Shown: one piece after another, positions 34,230 through 47,265 of the stretch | Layout: each line of letters begins with the position of its first letter | Position numbering within the stretch: the stretch's first letter is position 1 | Assembly: GCA_023653785.1 (NCBI GenBank) | Contig: JAMKCH010010298.1 | Location: 124,001-188,000, forward strand | DNA: 64,000 nucleotides | Direction: 5' to 3' | Origin: Ophioderma brevispina | Lineage: Eukaryota; Echinodermata; Ophiuroidea; Amphilepidida; Ophiodermatidae | The notes under the pieces: model-generated | What the model was told of the DNA's origin: nothing | Database searches by the model: none | Seen by the model: the letters and a program-made list of their open reading frames with translations, nothing else | Made by a program: the position numbers and the translations under genes

Positions 34230-36320
34230 TATCCTCTTTCTCTGTGAACTCACGCGTGCACGGTTTGTAGGATCATAGAATGCTTTGGTAGGATCATTCC
34301 AACTTTCTTCGGGAGTGAATAAATTACACGTAATGTGGGATATATATTCATGGACCAGCAGCAGGGACTTCTTTGCCACAAGATATCTGACTTACCCATG
34401 AATAAAATTAGTTTATAACCCGGGTTATATCCAGGCTGAATAATGCATCATGTCCAGTGTTTCAATAAAGACACACTGTACGTACAGCTTGCTGGAAATG
34501 CATCACAGTAGTTGAAAGTACTTTTGTAACTTTTTAGCATGCACGATTAGCAGTATTCATGCACAAACCAAAATATTTTCATATCGAAGTAAACTTGTGC
34601 TAAAGAAAATACACTGTTGTGGATGCCATGTCGATCCCATATCAGCATATCCATAGTCATAATAGAAATTCATTTAAAATGATGGCTTGTATACAGTCAT
34701 CAATTTAATTTATTTATAAATACAAGTGGAATCTTAAATATAATGTTCTCTAATTACAGGCATGGAATTATTTGTGTACAAGTGAACAAGTACAGGGAAA
34801 ACTCAAAGAAAATGATCAGGTTACAGCATGTTAAAGCTTAACTGTGACTCCTTAAGGACACATTAAGATGCATTTTTTGGAGCTTGAAATATTTCTGGTG
34901 AATGATTTAGCAGATTTTTCTGATTTGCAGACTTTCTTGAATTAACCATTGACCTAGAAGGTATGGTCAATGAAAGCAGTATGTGCCAGTGACACAGATC
35001 TATAGTAAAACCCATATTAGGCTGGGACCCACTGGTCAAAAAGTCGCTTAGAAAAGGTTGGACCTGGCCCAGAAAGATATACAAATTTTGACCTTAGATA
35101 CGGTTAGTATATATCTTTGGATACCCCGAAAATGCTGTTGTAAAATTATCTTTTCTTGTCCGGTGATGTGGTGGTGCTATAACGTGAAGGGTATAAAAAT
35201 GCTAAATGAAAAAGTAGCTAAGAAAATGGTATTGGGGTAGGGGTATAATATAACAGATAATCGGAGTTATATGCATATCATAAGTGATTAAGACGTTTGC
35301 CATATAAGAATAATGATGATTAGAGTCTATCTTGGTGAGAAAAAATGCAAAAATAAATGTAAACAAAAAAAATAGGCGGAAGAAATTAGGAATATCGAAA
35401 TGATCTCTACAAAATAGGGTGCTTATTCTTCACAAAATTTTGATATTATTCGAGATTTATCTGCTTTAGAATGAATTTTTCTGTCAATATGTTTGTGGTT
35501 GTTTATTTTCCAGAAGGAATAGTCCCAATAATAGAAGTTTTAAGAGACAATTTTACATGTTACACACGTTGGGGAGATTGAAATCCTAATTATATTATAA
35601 AGCATTAAGATTTTTTATATTGTTTCCGTTCCTTGCTGTTACAAAAGGTTGTGATACAAACGATTTGTCATGCTGGATTACTTCAGATTGCATATTCGTA
35701 ATTGAATTTTGAGATGGATGGTAGCCGCGGGGGTATGGGGAAAATTAACCACGGTTCAAGGAATTTGTCCTCCGACCCCACCCCCAAATTGTCAAAATTA
35801 TATTATAGGGCATGTAATGTGCCACAACGATCCAAATTCTTCTAACTTTTATTGCTAAGCAGATACTGTGGTTATCAACAGCCAGAGAACGATGTGAAAT
35901 ACTCGAAACGGTCAAAACTCAGAAGAAGGTGTCAAGTGCGACGAAAGAACATGTCAAAAGCACGTTAAGCGTCTCAGCAGGTCTTGGTAAGCTACTGCTT
36001 TTTGTGTCAGCTTTCCCATCGGGCTACTCGGCCATTAATTATGTGTGTATGGACATGTGTGTGTAGGCCCGTATGTAGATATGTAGGTGCGTAATGTAAA
36101 GGTGTGTATGGTTGAAATTTTTTTTTCTAAATATTTTGAAAGTGATGACGGTCACGATGACTCATTAGAGGACTTTTTAAATTTAGATATAGTGATTTTG
36201 GGTATATGTTAGACTTCCCTATACAAAAATGCCATAGAAAATAATAGTGTGTATATAAAAATTTTCTTATATTCGTTTTTTTTAATTTTGTTATTCAAAT
36301 TCCTTCCTTCCTACACATGT
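34230..36320. other. No gene recognised
   Basis: AT-rich. A 30-base stretch (34931-34960) follows a fine acceptor (TTTTTCTGATTTGCAG) and precedes GTATGG, reading FLELTIDLE in phase 1, but it is too short to call alone. A diverged unit of the 33-kb minisatellite lies at 35905-35980. Confidence 0.4.
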
Positions 36321-36324
36321 AGAG

Positions 36325-37801
36325 CCTTAACCATTCACAGTTAAGTTTTACTAGCCAGTTACCAATTCAACCGTATAAAAATCTCATATGAAACAGTTCG
36401 CGCATCTGCTCTGCCTAGCTTACAACACCCCCTTTTAACACTGGAAAATCCATGCACCATCACGGTTCTGAGATTTGCCCTCATATTTGGCTAGAGAACG
36501 CACTATTCGCACTCCCTCGCCCAGCAAAATGTAGCTCAAAGTGTCAACTTTCCATTGGTATCTTCAATATCGACTCTGGGTATGAGAAATGATGGCCTTT
36601 TCAATTTAAGATACAGTAATTTTCAGGATTTGTCAGGATTTCAATGGGGGTCAATGCAGTTCCAGTAGCAGTTTTGGGACATTGTTGCAGTAAATCTGTC
36701 ATTACTATTGTGTTTAAACGCTTTTCCGCCCCTCGGTCCTGTACATTTCTTCAGTTTTCCCCCTTTCTAATATATATTACACTAGTCATGGGTTGAGAGA
36801 ATTAGGGCCATTTCAAAAAAATTAGAGTTGCTTTCATCCCAGTCGCACTCTCATTCTATTAATGACCTGAAAACCAGGCTCCAGCACTCTGCTAGCGGGT
36901 GTGTAATACACAAAGCATTGGTATCCACTGTAGGCTGATAGGATACTTCACTGATTGGTAATTAGCTGGTATTTTTGGTATAGCATTTACCCGTAACAAA
37001 CAGGGTATTATATTATTAATTATCCATAATAATTTATATTTAATCATTACATTAATAAACATATATATTTATGAGACAAGGAAAGTTTATAGGCCTATAT
37101 TTACACGGGAAGTTTAGACCCCGAGAACAGATATGTTTTTTATGGACATAATAAACTATCTGAAACTCCACATAAAAATGTATAGGCCTAAAACATTTTT
37201 AAAAGCTAGAGACACATTATGTAATTTATGTATAATTATTTTAAAAGATTTATGTCAAGCTGTGTTTGCTGAATTTTTTACATAGTCTAATAATCAATAA
37301 TATTTTAAAAACTCAAAAACATTAACATTAAAAAAAATATATTTACTTTTTACTATTAACTTTCTTTAATAAACAAAATTACACTGTATACATTTACTTT
37401 AATACAATATTCACTTTGGAAAAATACACTCCCAGTTGTTGTTGCATTAATGAAAGTGAAATTAATCCCAATTGAAAATATGTAAAGTACACTAATGCCA
37501 CAATCGCTCATTTATTTATATAAAATAAAGCCAACTCAATTATTTATATAACTTGAAAGAATTCTTTTCAGTCTATTTTTCTTTGAGTTAGATTGATTTT
37601 CATATAGTCACTTCACATTCATGTACAGCAACCCCTGTTTCTCAATGGAAGAGCCCAAACTTTACTGTGAGCGGTAGAGGTCATCCTCTGACTGGGAAAC
37701 AAAGTTGCACTATTATCGCGGGTTATAGACTAAAACTTGTCCTATGTTTTTTGCCGGAAAAATTGGGGGGCGCTCTTAAAAAAATGTGCTAAATTGCTTT
37801 A
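36325..37801. mobile_element. Split relative of the 32.0-kb foldback element
   Basis: 36325-36390 matches 32490-32556 (TTAACCATTCACAG, ACTAGCCAGTTACCAAT, CAACCGT, TAAAAATCTCA). 37757-37801 matches the right terminus of the same element (GGGGCGCTCTT, AAAAAAATGTGCTAA). In the 32-kb copy these two parts adjoin; here they are 1.4 kb apart, so something inserted between them, or the pieces are independent fragments. Confidence 0.5.
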
Positions 37802-40547
37802 AGGTGTTGGCCTTATGATTTGGTTTCTAAGGAGTACGCGAAAGCCACTTTCATAAACTCGGAGATGAGCGAGCGTCCATTCGTTTTGCGATGTTAGTGT
37901 CGCGAAATCATAAAGAGCGATTTTTTTCCTTCTGCGTTTACGCGAATTTGTAACGCGTTCATAAAATCGCGTAGAACTCCGATGTTGCCAGCAGGTGCTT
38001 GGACTTATCTAAGAACGTGCCTGGTTAATTATGCGTCTCACCTTTCACGCCACCTTTTTTTGTTTTGCTGCGTACATATAGGCGTAAAAATGAACGCGAG
38101 ACGCAGCGTCTATAATGAAGACGAAAATGCCCTCTAAAATGTCCTTTTTCGGTGCGGTGCCATTTTCAGGAAAACTATATGGACGTTGCACCATTTTTTT
38201 TTCGGTATTTTCACTGAAGATGGCAACTAGACCTAAACATTATGTGAAAGCAGAAACACATCGGCCCCTTTGTTGGGGCCGTTAGTATCGGTGCGGTGCA
38301 TCACATCCTGCCCATATATTGCGTGGTAAATAATGTAAATTTTGAGCAAGAAGTACTTTTTGAAACTCTTTTTTTCTCAAAAAGCGAATACGGTGAGCCA
38401 TATTTTTTATTTCAGATTTGTTATCACACAAATGATGTACTAATATCAACTTTTAAAGAATTCTTCGGACCATTATGATGCCAACAGTAACAACACCTTA
38501 AAATTCGCGATCAATCAGGCTGGTAAGGCGATTGATGCTGTAACTGTTGGGAATAACTTTCGCACCTCCAATCATGCTATATAGCTTGAGAAAAAATGGA
38601 GTGATTTCACATGATATGATGAATGGCGGACTGGTACAAAGTGAGGATGAATGCAATCGGTCTTTTATACCGTAACAGAAAAGCACCCATGAGGGCCCGC
38701 ATGAGGGTTAGTCTTGTTTTCGCAATTCCATTCATGAAGTCAACCTCATTACCTTGAAACTGGAGAGTAAGAGCCCTGGGCATGACAGAGTTCAGTGGTG
38801 TGGAGTAAGGGAAAATCTCTGCAAGCTCAGAAAAGTAACTATAAATTTATATGCACAGCCAAAAAAAAAACAAGGAAAGGTTACCAATGTGGGTTTGTAC
38901 AAACTCTTTCTTGTTTTTGATGACACAACAGCTTGCAATACAAGATATAATCATGGTATAAAATTAAGATGGAAATTGTAGGGCTCCGACTGACGCACCT
39001 CTTTGTAATACCTTGCAGCTGAGCAAGCCGTCTTACTCCATGAGAATCAAGAGATAAAGAGCTTGCAATAAGGACATTGTTTACGCATATCTGGTACCGT
39101 ACCTGATTCTTGCGCAGTAACTATTTCTAATTATACCTTACATACTCTGGGGTGTCAAGTGCAAAAGTTGCATAATTAAAATATTTGATTGAAAATGATA
39201 AAAATGTCATCACAATTTCTTTTTCCAAAAAATAAATATCAGTGACCATATATATACAGCATGCAGCATTGACTCGAGCAAATAATAGCACTGTTGATAT
39301 CCAGTAAATCCGGTCGGTATGCAGATGATAAAGCACTACAAATTAACTTTCACACTGTATAGTAATCACAATAGCTCTGTTACTTCCAGAATTAAAAAGG
39401 ATTTGTCAGGTGCCTCATCACCTGCAGCATGACGCAAAGCACAGGATACTCGTCCTCTTTCACTAATAAATATAAACCTTGGGCTTCTACTGTGCGTTCA
39501 ATTAACTTTGCCCATATACTGCAAATCATTTTTCCGAAAAGGAAACAAAAGATGAACAAAAAATCATGAAAGAAAGTTGTTTGGCAAGACTGTGACCTAA
39601 CATCTTGTGCAGAAACAAAACTTACATTAACTCCCGCGTACCCATTTCTTTTCAATTTAACTGTTGTTAGCATAGGTCGCTAACCCCCCTTTACAATGTA
39701 TTTTTCTAAAGTACCTGGTGGTATTTGAAGTAAAATAAGGTCCAGCAATAGGTTATGTGTCTTGGTTCTGCACAAATGTTAGGTCACAGCTTACCAAGCA
39801 CCATATCCACCGTGAGTTTGTGGTTGCACTTTTCAATAAATGATTGAAAATATACAGTCAACATTTATTGAACTCACAGTAGAACCTCTAAGTTATTTTT
39901 ATCGCGACGAGGCAAGCTCCAATCCAACTTGGTGAGGTTTCATATAGAAGTCCCAAGTATTCAAAAGAGTTGCCATTGATTCCGTCCCGCGCTACTGCAC
40001 AACAGTGAATGACTGAATCAAAGGCAATGCGTCATTTGCGTACTTGAGACTTCGATGTGAAACGTATACCCTAAACTGTGCGGGGATAATTAGTCTATAA
40101 CGCCTGACATCTATTCGACTGCATGGGCAGTAACAAAGGCTCTGCAGTTCCAACTAAACAAAGAGGAATCTGAAGAGCTTTATCCGCTGAATACCAGGTG
40201 GAAGTTTACTTGTCAATAATGCCATTGTTTGTTTGAGTCAATGTATCATGTCCCTTGATCACTGATATTCAGAAAAGATATTGAGATGGCATTTTATTCA
40301 TTTTCATGAAAATGTACAACCTTTACAATTGCCATAACCAATAAATGGTAATTATAAAATTTATTATTATTTATAGTGGAAAAATTACTTCTGCGAAGTA
40401 TGTAACCAAAATGAAAATTTTTTCCTTTGATCCCATGGCCAATCTGCCATGGCATGCATTCATGTTTGTGCTCAGGTTAGCCCTACGGTACGGCCAGTAA
40501 AAGTATCACTATCATGACAACTCGCACGCTTGGTACTCTGCATTTTC
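37802..40547. other. No gene recognised
   Basis: Mixed composition; 37830-38120 is richer in CG dinucleotides (several CGCG) than its surroundings. No splice-supported exon seen. Confidence 0.4.
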
Positions 40548-40842
40548 TGCTTTTTGTGGGCCGCCAGCTTTAGCTGGAGGACCACTTAGCAATCCGTTGT
40601 GCGTGTGTATGTGTGGATGTGTGTGTGTGTCACTAAAATGTTAAGTTTTTTACAAATTGACCTCAATTGAAAAGTTGAAGTTCAATTGGAACCAAACTTC
40701 TGTCATAGGTGCACCATGGGATCCGTCATATGTTGATGAGGTCAAAGGTCATGTGCCAAGGTCAAAGGCCATGGAGCGGCCCACAGCTTATATTCTTTGA
40801 ATATAGCGAGCGCGAAAGCCGTGAACCGCGAAATTTTAGTTT
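40548..40842 (+). repeat. Dispersed repeat, copy 2 of 731-1363
   Basis: Head TGCTTTTTGTGGGCCGCCAG, one GT-rich tract (40596-40632), one unit with TTGACCTCAATTGAAAAG, GGTGCACCATGGGATCC and TGTTGATGAGGTCAAAGG, then the shared tail GCGAGCGCGAAAGCCGTGAA. Confidence 0.8.
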
Positions 40843-41214
40843 ATTCTGCAAATTACAGAGACCGGTCCTTTAAATGTTTTGTGTCTATTGTATTAAGCTA
40901 GATCACAGATAGAACTATACCTTTTTAAAACTTTAGAAGTAGCCCAATAATTTGCAACAAATTGGTATTTTTTTAAATATTCAACACCCAATACGAAGCA
41001 TGGGTCAGTGGTTCTTCTGAGCAAATTTGGCAGTTCAAGCGGTTCAAGTGTTTACACTTGCGAGCACTATACTCTGGCTCATAATTTCTTGGACATGTTA
41101 CTATTACCCCGGCCGCTTCCCTGCCAAAACAACGCATCGTCGTTGGATTGCACGTCGATCGCAGTTCACGCAAGAGCGCGTTATGTCATGTCCGCCACGA
41201 AATAATGAGCAAGA

Positions 41215-42488
41215 GGGTCAATTCTCACGAAAATGACGCCAATTGGGTTTGAAAAAGTCAAAAAATATTTTGTCACAAATTTTGTTCTCTATACAATTTT
41301 TAACATGGTATATGTGTTATTGATAAAGGGGAGACAAAACTGCGAACACCACCTCTCAGAATTTTGTAAAGCAGGCTTGCAAACATTTTGTGTGTCAAAA
41401 GAATAGGGTTTATTACGTTATCAAAAATGAAAAGCCATGGAAATCACGAATTCCTATTTCCATCAGAGAACCTTAGGACCACCTCTAATTTTGTTATATA
41501 AGCCGATGTTTGAATAATTAAAGATTTTACAGTATATGACAATAATGTTTTGTTTATTACGTTATCCGTTAAAGTTAAAAAAAAACACAAAATGCATGCT
41601 TATAACCAGGAACTCAAAATATTTTGACCAGTTTGTACAAGTCATTATTCAGGTGGTCAAATCCAGCCAAATGATAATGAGTCTTTGATATCACAATGTA
41701 ACAAAAACACAGTCGCCCATCAGTGGATAACGTAATAAACTAACTGAAACTAAATAACGTAATAAACACCTTTGTGCACCCTACATTGACCAGGAAGTAC
41801 ATATCTTGAGTTTCCTATTATGTTTGTGATGAGGGGATGAATAGCTGTACTTACCTTAATCAACATTGATATTCTTTACTAACTTGCTGAGAAAAATGGA
41901 TAAAGTAAAAAATTTCCTTAACATGGTCGATTTTTTTTTCAAGTTCGATCTTAACTGGTCCTTACATTTGCCACTTAAGGTGATTGCAAGCATGCTTTTC
42001 CATTAGCATTCATAGTTTGCTTCTAAAAGGTACCATAACCTTTATCTTAATACTCGTTTTAAATATTTTGAATTCAGTTGAGATGCGGATAACGTAATAA
42101 ACCCAATTCTATTGGACACCTTATTTTGTTCTGGAAAAAAATAACGGTCAGGCAAATGCAAGCTTAAACAGTATCATGGAATTTCAGCACATGTTTAAAA
42201 CCTACCAAAACCAAATTTTCAAAGAAATTGATATGTTAGGTATTTTTCCTGAATTTTTAAAAATTGGATATAGAGAATTGGACAACCATTTTTTGCCATT
42301 TTGGCATGTTTGAGGGCAAATGTGTCACATAAAACCCAACCGAAAGTATAGAAAACTATGTCCAAATTTAGTTTTATTAGATCTATTGAACTATCAACAT
42401 TTTAATCCATAAAAGCACTGTGTAAGAAAATGGTGGATCAAAGACAGCAAAAAACGCAATTGCCATCATTTTCGTGAGAATTGGCCAG
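41215..42488. mobile_element. Foldback element with TTTATTACGTTAT motifs, copy 2
   Basis: Ends GGTCAATTCTCACGAAAATG and CATTTTCGTGAGAATTGGCC are inverted, with CAATT blocks just inside. Forward TTTATTACGTTAT motifs lie near 41409 and 41553; reversed ATAACGTAATAAA near 41727, 41754 and 42089. This is the same order and polarity as in 31150-31830. About 1.27 kb, no coding sequence. Confidence 0.75.
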
Positions 42489-43218
42489 AGCATTTGAAAA
42501 GAAGCGTTTGCCAGAAAGAAGAAAACTGACAAACCACAATATGTAAGCTATGTAGTATACATACACCAGCTAACCACACACACACGTCTGATAACACGAA
42601 AGTGATATATTATTACTCACAATTCTAACAAATTACTTTTATTGATCTGATGGGGATATGAGAGCTGTGTTAACGTCGCGGTGACAGCTATGTTGATTGG
42701 TTTTGGCAGCTAAAAAGCCACCCGGCAAGTTGATGATTGTAAAAAGCAGCATTGCTAGGCTAAACAGGGGATAATAGGACGCCGCCTCTAGTCAGCATGG
42801 TGAAAGTGGGAGGAGCCTGTGAGCATCGTAAGTGAGCCATATACCATGTGTGCACACGTTTCCGATGTCTCGGAAGTTCAATGCACTCCCCTCTGTCTGT
42901 GTCAAGATCACTGTGCAGCCGTGGTTATCCCATTGAATTGTCAATGCTTGATTTCGACGTGTTTTTTTAGCCCTATAAAAACCACTATACAGTGCATTAC
43001 AGAGGCATTGCAAACACATCTGTTTTGGGTTGAAGAGACATCGATCGATGTATTGACGAGGTATAGAATAGAGGGTTAAAAACCAAGTTCAATGCCTTGG
43101 TAAATGACACAACCAATGGCACATTTTTGTAAGGGTGGCACCGTTGACATTGTGCTGTTGTCATTTAATGTGAACGCGTAATTTACACATGATTTACGTA
43201 AACCACGCGGAGTTATCA
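42489..43218. other. No gene recognised
   Basis: Short open frames on both strands around 42800-43080 overlap each other; none has a recognisable protein pattern or splice signals. Confidence 0.4.
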
Positions 43219-43222
43219 TTAA

Positions 43223-43576
43223 AAGTCTGACTCAGAGATTTCGAAATATTATTTTTTGTGTAATAATGAAAAAAATAGCAACTAGAACTAAAGATAATAA
43301 CCTAAAATGCACAATTCGAAATTCGAGATGAATCGGATTTTCGTTTGAGCAGTAAAACATTTATGTGTAGGATACTCCATACGGATACTGTTGTTATAAC
43401 AAAAATTCAGGATCCGGAATTTTATAACAAAGTTGCGATTTTCTATATGAAGGAATTCGATTTAAGCTTAGCATTTCACACAGTGATTAGTATTGGACAA
43501 GCATTATGTACATGCAAAAAACACGATTTTTTTGGAAATTGAGGGCGCCCTTCTCAGGAAATCTCTGAGTCGGCGT
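43223..43576 (-). mobile_element. TTAA-target MITE, copy 2
   Basis: TTAA flanks (43219-43222 and 43577-43580) enclose inverted ends AAGTCTGACTCAGAGATTTC and GAAATCTCTGAGTCGGCGT. Reverse orientation relative to copies at 8287 and 63236. TTAA target duplication is the hallmark of piggyBac-type insertion. No coding capacity (354 bp). Confidence 0.85.
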
Positions 43577-43580
43577 TTAA

Positions 43581-46268
43581 AATTGCATTTCAGGTGTCTC
43601 GGATTTCTCGAATATTTCGAACTTCACTGTCTTCCATTGACTTAATCTCGCTTCCGATCCACACAACCCCCATGATTTTCTCCCATAAAAACTTTAAGTA
43701 AACCCTAATGAACCCGTACAATCCATTAAGTAGCTGTTTTGAAGCCATATCTTTTGTGTCTGTGTCTGTATTCCTTCTGGAGTGCAATCGACAAGTTATC
43801 GTTTGCTGTTCCTTTTATCCGCCATATTTAGGGAACATGACAATCAAATCCAACGTTTTTTTCACTCTCTTGGATTTTGGGGATACATCTGTATGAAAAA
43901 CTTTGGAATTTAAATACGTATTGAGTGGTCAAGAATTTCAGGTAAATTTGAATCAATTGGTAATTTGATTCTTTTTCGATGTTGCAATACTTTTGGCCAG
44001 TGTGTGTACTAAAAATGATGATCTGTCATGTCTGTTGTTGGCTATGGGTTTGTTATGGTTTACATATGGGGTGGTATTTGGCATGAAAGTAAGGGAGGAC
44101 GGACCGACCTTTGTTTGCAGAGTTTGAGAGTGACCCAAAAGGTCAAATGTCATCTAGAGGTCAATTGGCGTAGAAAGTACTCACTGACAACCAAATTTGG
44201 TCAAAAGGACGCTGACCTGAGAAACAGAACAAATATGAGGTCAAAGGTCACACACACATAGGTCAAAGGTTCACAAACGGGGAGAAAATGCACTAATTTT
44301 ATATAATATTTGCACAAAGTACACCAATCTCGTTGTAGATTATCATGTCAAACCAAGTTCACAAAGTAGCTAAAAGACGTTTCTTAAAATACAATATAAT
44401 AAAATACAATGCACAAAATGGTGTAAATCCTAGAAACACAGTAGTATTGCTTATGCACCACATTCTTCTGTGAAGCCTGCAAGTATCAGTACTTCGTCCT
44501 CAGTCTATGATTCCGGATACACCAAGAAACTGCGATGCCTAACACGATCAGTATCAGGTCCCATAACAAGCTTGATTTCTCGACTCTCTCCAAGATATCA
44601 TAGACCAACATAGACCAACAATTACAACTTAGCAATATGACCGCAGCAATTGGAAGAAGCTTGTAGTCGCATGCTCTGCAGCCGAAGGATGATGATGATG
44701 ACTTCTATGAACAATATATAAACTCACATAAACATTAAATTTGTAGGTAAGCAAATGTAAAAATTTACAAAAGATAACTGCACACGTTAACACCGAAAAA
44801 CCTTGGGAACTGATATTGTCGGATTCTATATTTAAACCTGGGTGTACAAGACAAAGTCCTATAGGACGCCCCATTTTAAAACAAGGAGTACTAGGACAAT
44901 GAAACTTAGAAGTTGGTATCCGTCGTCATTGAACCTGTACCTGGTGGATAATGGCACATTCGTCTTGCAAGAAATGACAAGAATGTGCTGAATATTTGTT
45001 TTAGTCTCAGTAATTCCACGAATGAGTTAAGAAAGAAAATGTGCATCTTGCTAAATGCAGAAATTGTTTGTCGTGTATGTGGATAGAGGGGTGTGACCCA
45101 CTTTTTTCTGACGGAATAAACCACATAAACCGTGTGGCTTAATATTCCGTTAAGGTTTCCGAATTCATAAATGTGTTAGAAAGAAGTGTGTCATCTTACG
45201 GAACCTTAATAAAGGGAGAGAGATCCAGAACTGCCTCTTCTTGCACTGATTTCATCAAATGATTTACTGCATCCGCTTTAACCATGCTTTCTGACCTGAA
45301 TGAACTCCAACTTTTCGAATAATCAAATCTTTGTTTAGCACGAAAGCATGACTTTTCATGAATGTGTCGCCCAGATGTCATACCTAGTGGCTTCCTTAGT
45401 TAACGAAATGTTTAAAAATAGCTTTCTTAACGTTTTACCCAAGGAGAACAAGTTTACCCCACCCCCGCCTATTAAAATCGGTGTTTGTCAAGAAACAATG
45501 GCCCAGGACTAGGTAGGTTTAGGCTAATTTTAATATACTTTTCCTGTCGATTATAAATGCGGTAATACCATAATTATAGTTTTATTGTTATTATATCTTT
45601 GTCGACTTCACGCGCAAAGGGTTAAAACAATTAGTCACCCACTGTATAAATCCCATTAGTCATCCGCTGAATGGAACTTAACGCACGCACTCTTCAAGCA
45701 TATTCGTCATATTTACACATGCGTGTATCCAGACCACTTGATCTACACAGGTCGTCGTAATTAATTTTCTGTGGCACACTTCCGCTAGGTAAGTTACAGA
45801 ACACAAAAGCAAACATAACAGCGACTGTATAGGCCTAGGAAATTGACATATCTTTGAATGTGTTTATTTTGTTTTTTTTCATTTCGTCGCATTCATAAAA
45901 TGTTATCCGTTTAAAGTTAATTTCTAAACTGCTAAGTCAAACGGGGAAAATTTGATATCTTGAAGCAACCCCGGCCCCGGAGTCAATAGGTTTGTATTTG
46001 TGACATAATGCATAGAATGTATCTTATCGATAAGGCGAACCTTTCATCGTCTATTTTAAGAAAACTAAGAGTAAAACATCGATATAAAACACGCACACGA
46101 GGCAAAGACTAAATGTAATTGCTCCTAATCATATTAGGATATGTGAAACCTTTTTGTACCTTTTTAGTCATAACTGTACATTTTTGAACTGTTTACTAGT
46201 TTTCGATTTCCAAAAAGCTCTTTCTGTGTAGTACAGAGACTTCTATATTCCTAGCTCATAATAATACC
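43581..46268. other. No gene recognised; one possible - strand exon
   Basis: AT-rich. A 61-codon frame on the - strand (45381-45196) starting MTSGRHIHEKSCFRAKQRFD and ending VLDLSPFIKVP looks protein-like, but no family is recognised and its downstream junction lacks a good donor. TAGGCCTA near 45832. Confidence 0.35.
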
Positions 46269-46312
46269 TACATAGGTCCAGTGTGTGTGTGTGTGTGTGT
46301 ATGTTTGTGTTT
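46269..46312 (+). repeat. GT microsatellite
   Basis: (GT)n from about 46280 with flanking TGTGTTTG variants. Simple repeat. Confidence 0.85.
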
Positions 46313-46509
46313 GCGCTGTTTGGTCTTTACGCCTGTGGACGCGGCCGCGGTTCCTTTGATATCCTGTTTGATAGTTTGTGTACATGTATGCACGCTTGTG
46401 CGTGCCCGTGTGTTTGCGTGTGTCCATAGGGTGTAATTGTATTGCGTTGTGTAGGTAGGAGTGTATGGCATATTTCAGAGGACCTAAACCAAAGATTTTT
46501 TTTTTTCGA

Positions 46510-47112
46510 ACAAAGGTCCTCGGAAGTATAACAAAGTCCTCGGAAGTATAACAAAGGTCCTCGGAAGTATAACAAAGGTCCTCGGAAGTATAACAAAGTC
46601 CTCGGAAGTATAACAAAGGTCTCGGAAGTATAACAAAGGTCTCGGAAGTATAACAAAGGTCCTCGGAAGTATAACAAAGGTCCTCGGAAGTATAACAAAG
46701 GTCCTCGGAAGTATAACAAAGGTCCTAGGAAGTATAACAAAGGTCCTCGGAATTATAACGAAGGTCCTCGGAGTATAACAAAGGTCTCGGAAGTATAACA
46801 AAGGTCCTCAGAAGCATAACAAAAGGTCCTCGGAAGTATAACAAAGGTCCTCGGAAGTATAACAAAGGTCCTCGAAGTATAACAAAGGTCCTCGGAAGTA
46901 TAACAAAGGTCCTCGGAAGATAACAAAGGTCCTCGGAAGTATAACAAGGTCCTCGGAAGTATAACAAGGTCCTCGGAAGTATAACAAAGGTCCTCGGAAG
47001 TAAAACAAAGGTCCTCGGAAGTATAACAAGGTCCTCGGAAGTATAACATTAAAGGTCCTCAGAAGTATAACAAAGTCCTCGGAAGTATAACAAAGTCCTC
47101 GGAAGTATACAA
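46510..47112 (+). repeat. 21-bp minisatellite, about 29 units
   Basis: Unit AAAGGTCCTCGGAAGTATAAC with occasional 20-bp variants lacking a G or A. On the - strand the 21-bp unit has no stop in any frame, giving long open frames reading LLYFRGP, VILPRTF and CYTSEDL heptapeptides. The one-base gaps shift the frames, so none runs the full length. Repeat DNA, not a supported gene. Confidence 0.95.
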
Positions 47113-47172
47113 TGGGATTTATTCCTTGCTTGGCGTTATAACCGAGGACGCTGTTCCTTTGAAGGTCATACA

Positions 47173-47265
47173 CAAATGTGTGTGTATGCCGCGTGTGTGT
47201 GGTGCGCGCGCGAGCGCGAGTGTGCGTGTGTGAGTGCGTGCGAGTGTGTGTATGTGTGTTTGTGT
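47173..47265 (+). repeat. GT/GC alternating tract
   Basis: Nearly continuous purine-pyrimidine alternation (GTGTGT, GCGCGCGCGAGCGC, GTGCGTGTG). Such tracts favour Z-DNA. It follows the 21-bp minisatellite by about 60 bases. Confidence 0.85.

Noticed and set aside
34931..34960. 30-base micro-exon with an excellent acceptor
   Set aside because: Too short to judge; no neighbouring exon of matching phase was found.
45196..45381. 61-codon - strand frame ending LDLSPFIKVP
   Set aside because: Looks protein-like but has no acceptable donor, no partner exon and no recognised family; kept only as a note.
46251..47173. Several 80-140 codon - strand frames with LYFRGPL, VILPRTF or YTSEDL repeats
   Set aside because: They are translations of the 21-bp minisatellite, open in every frame because the unit has no stop; no gene-like start, end or flanking exons.
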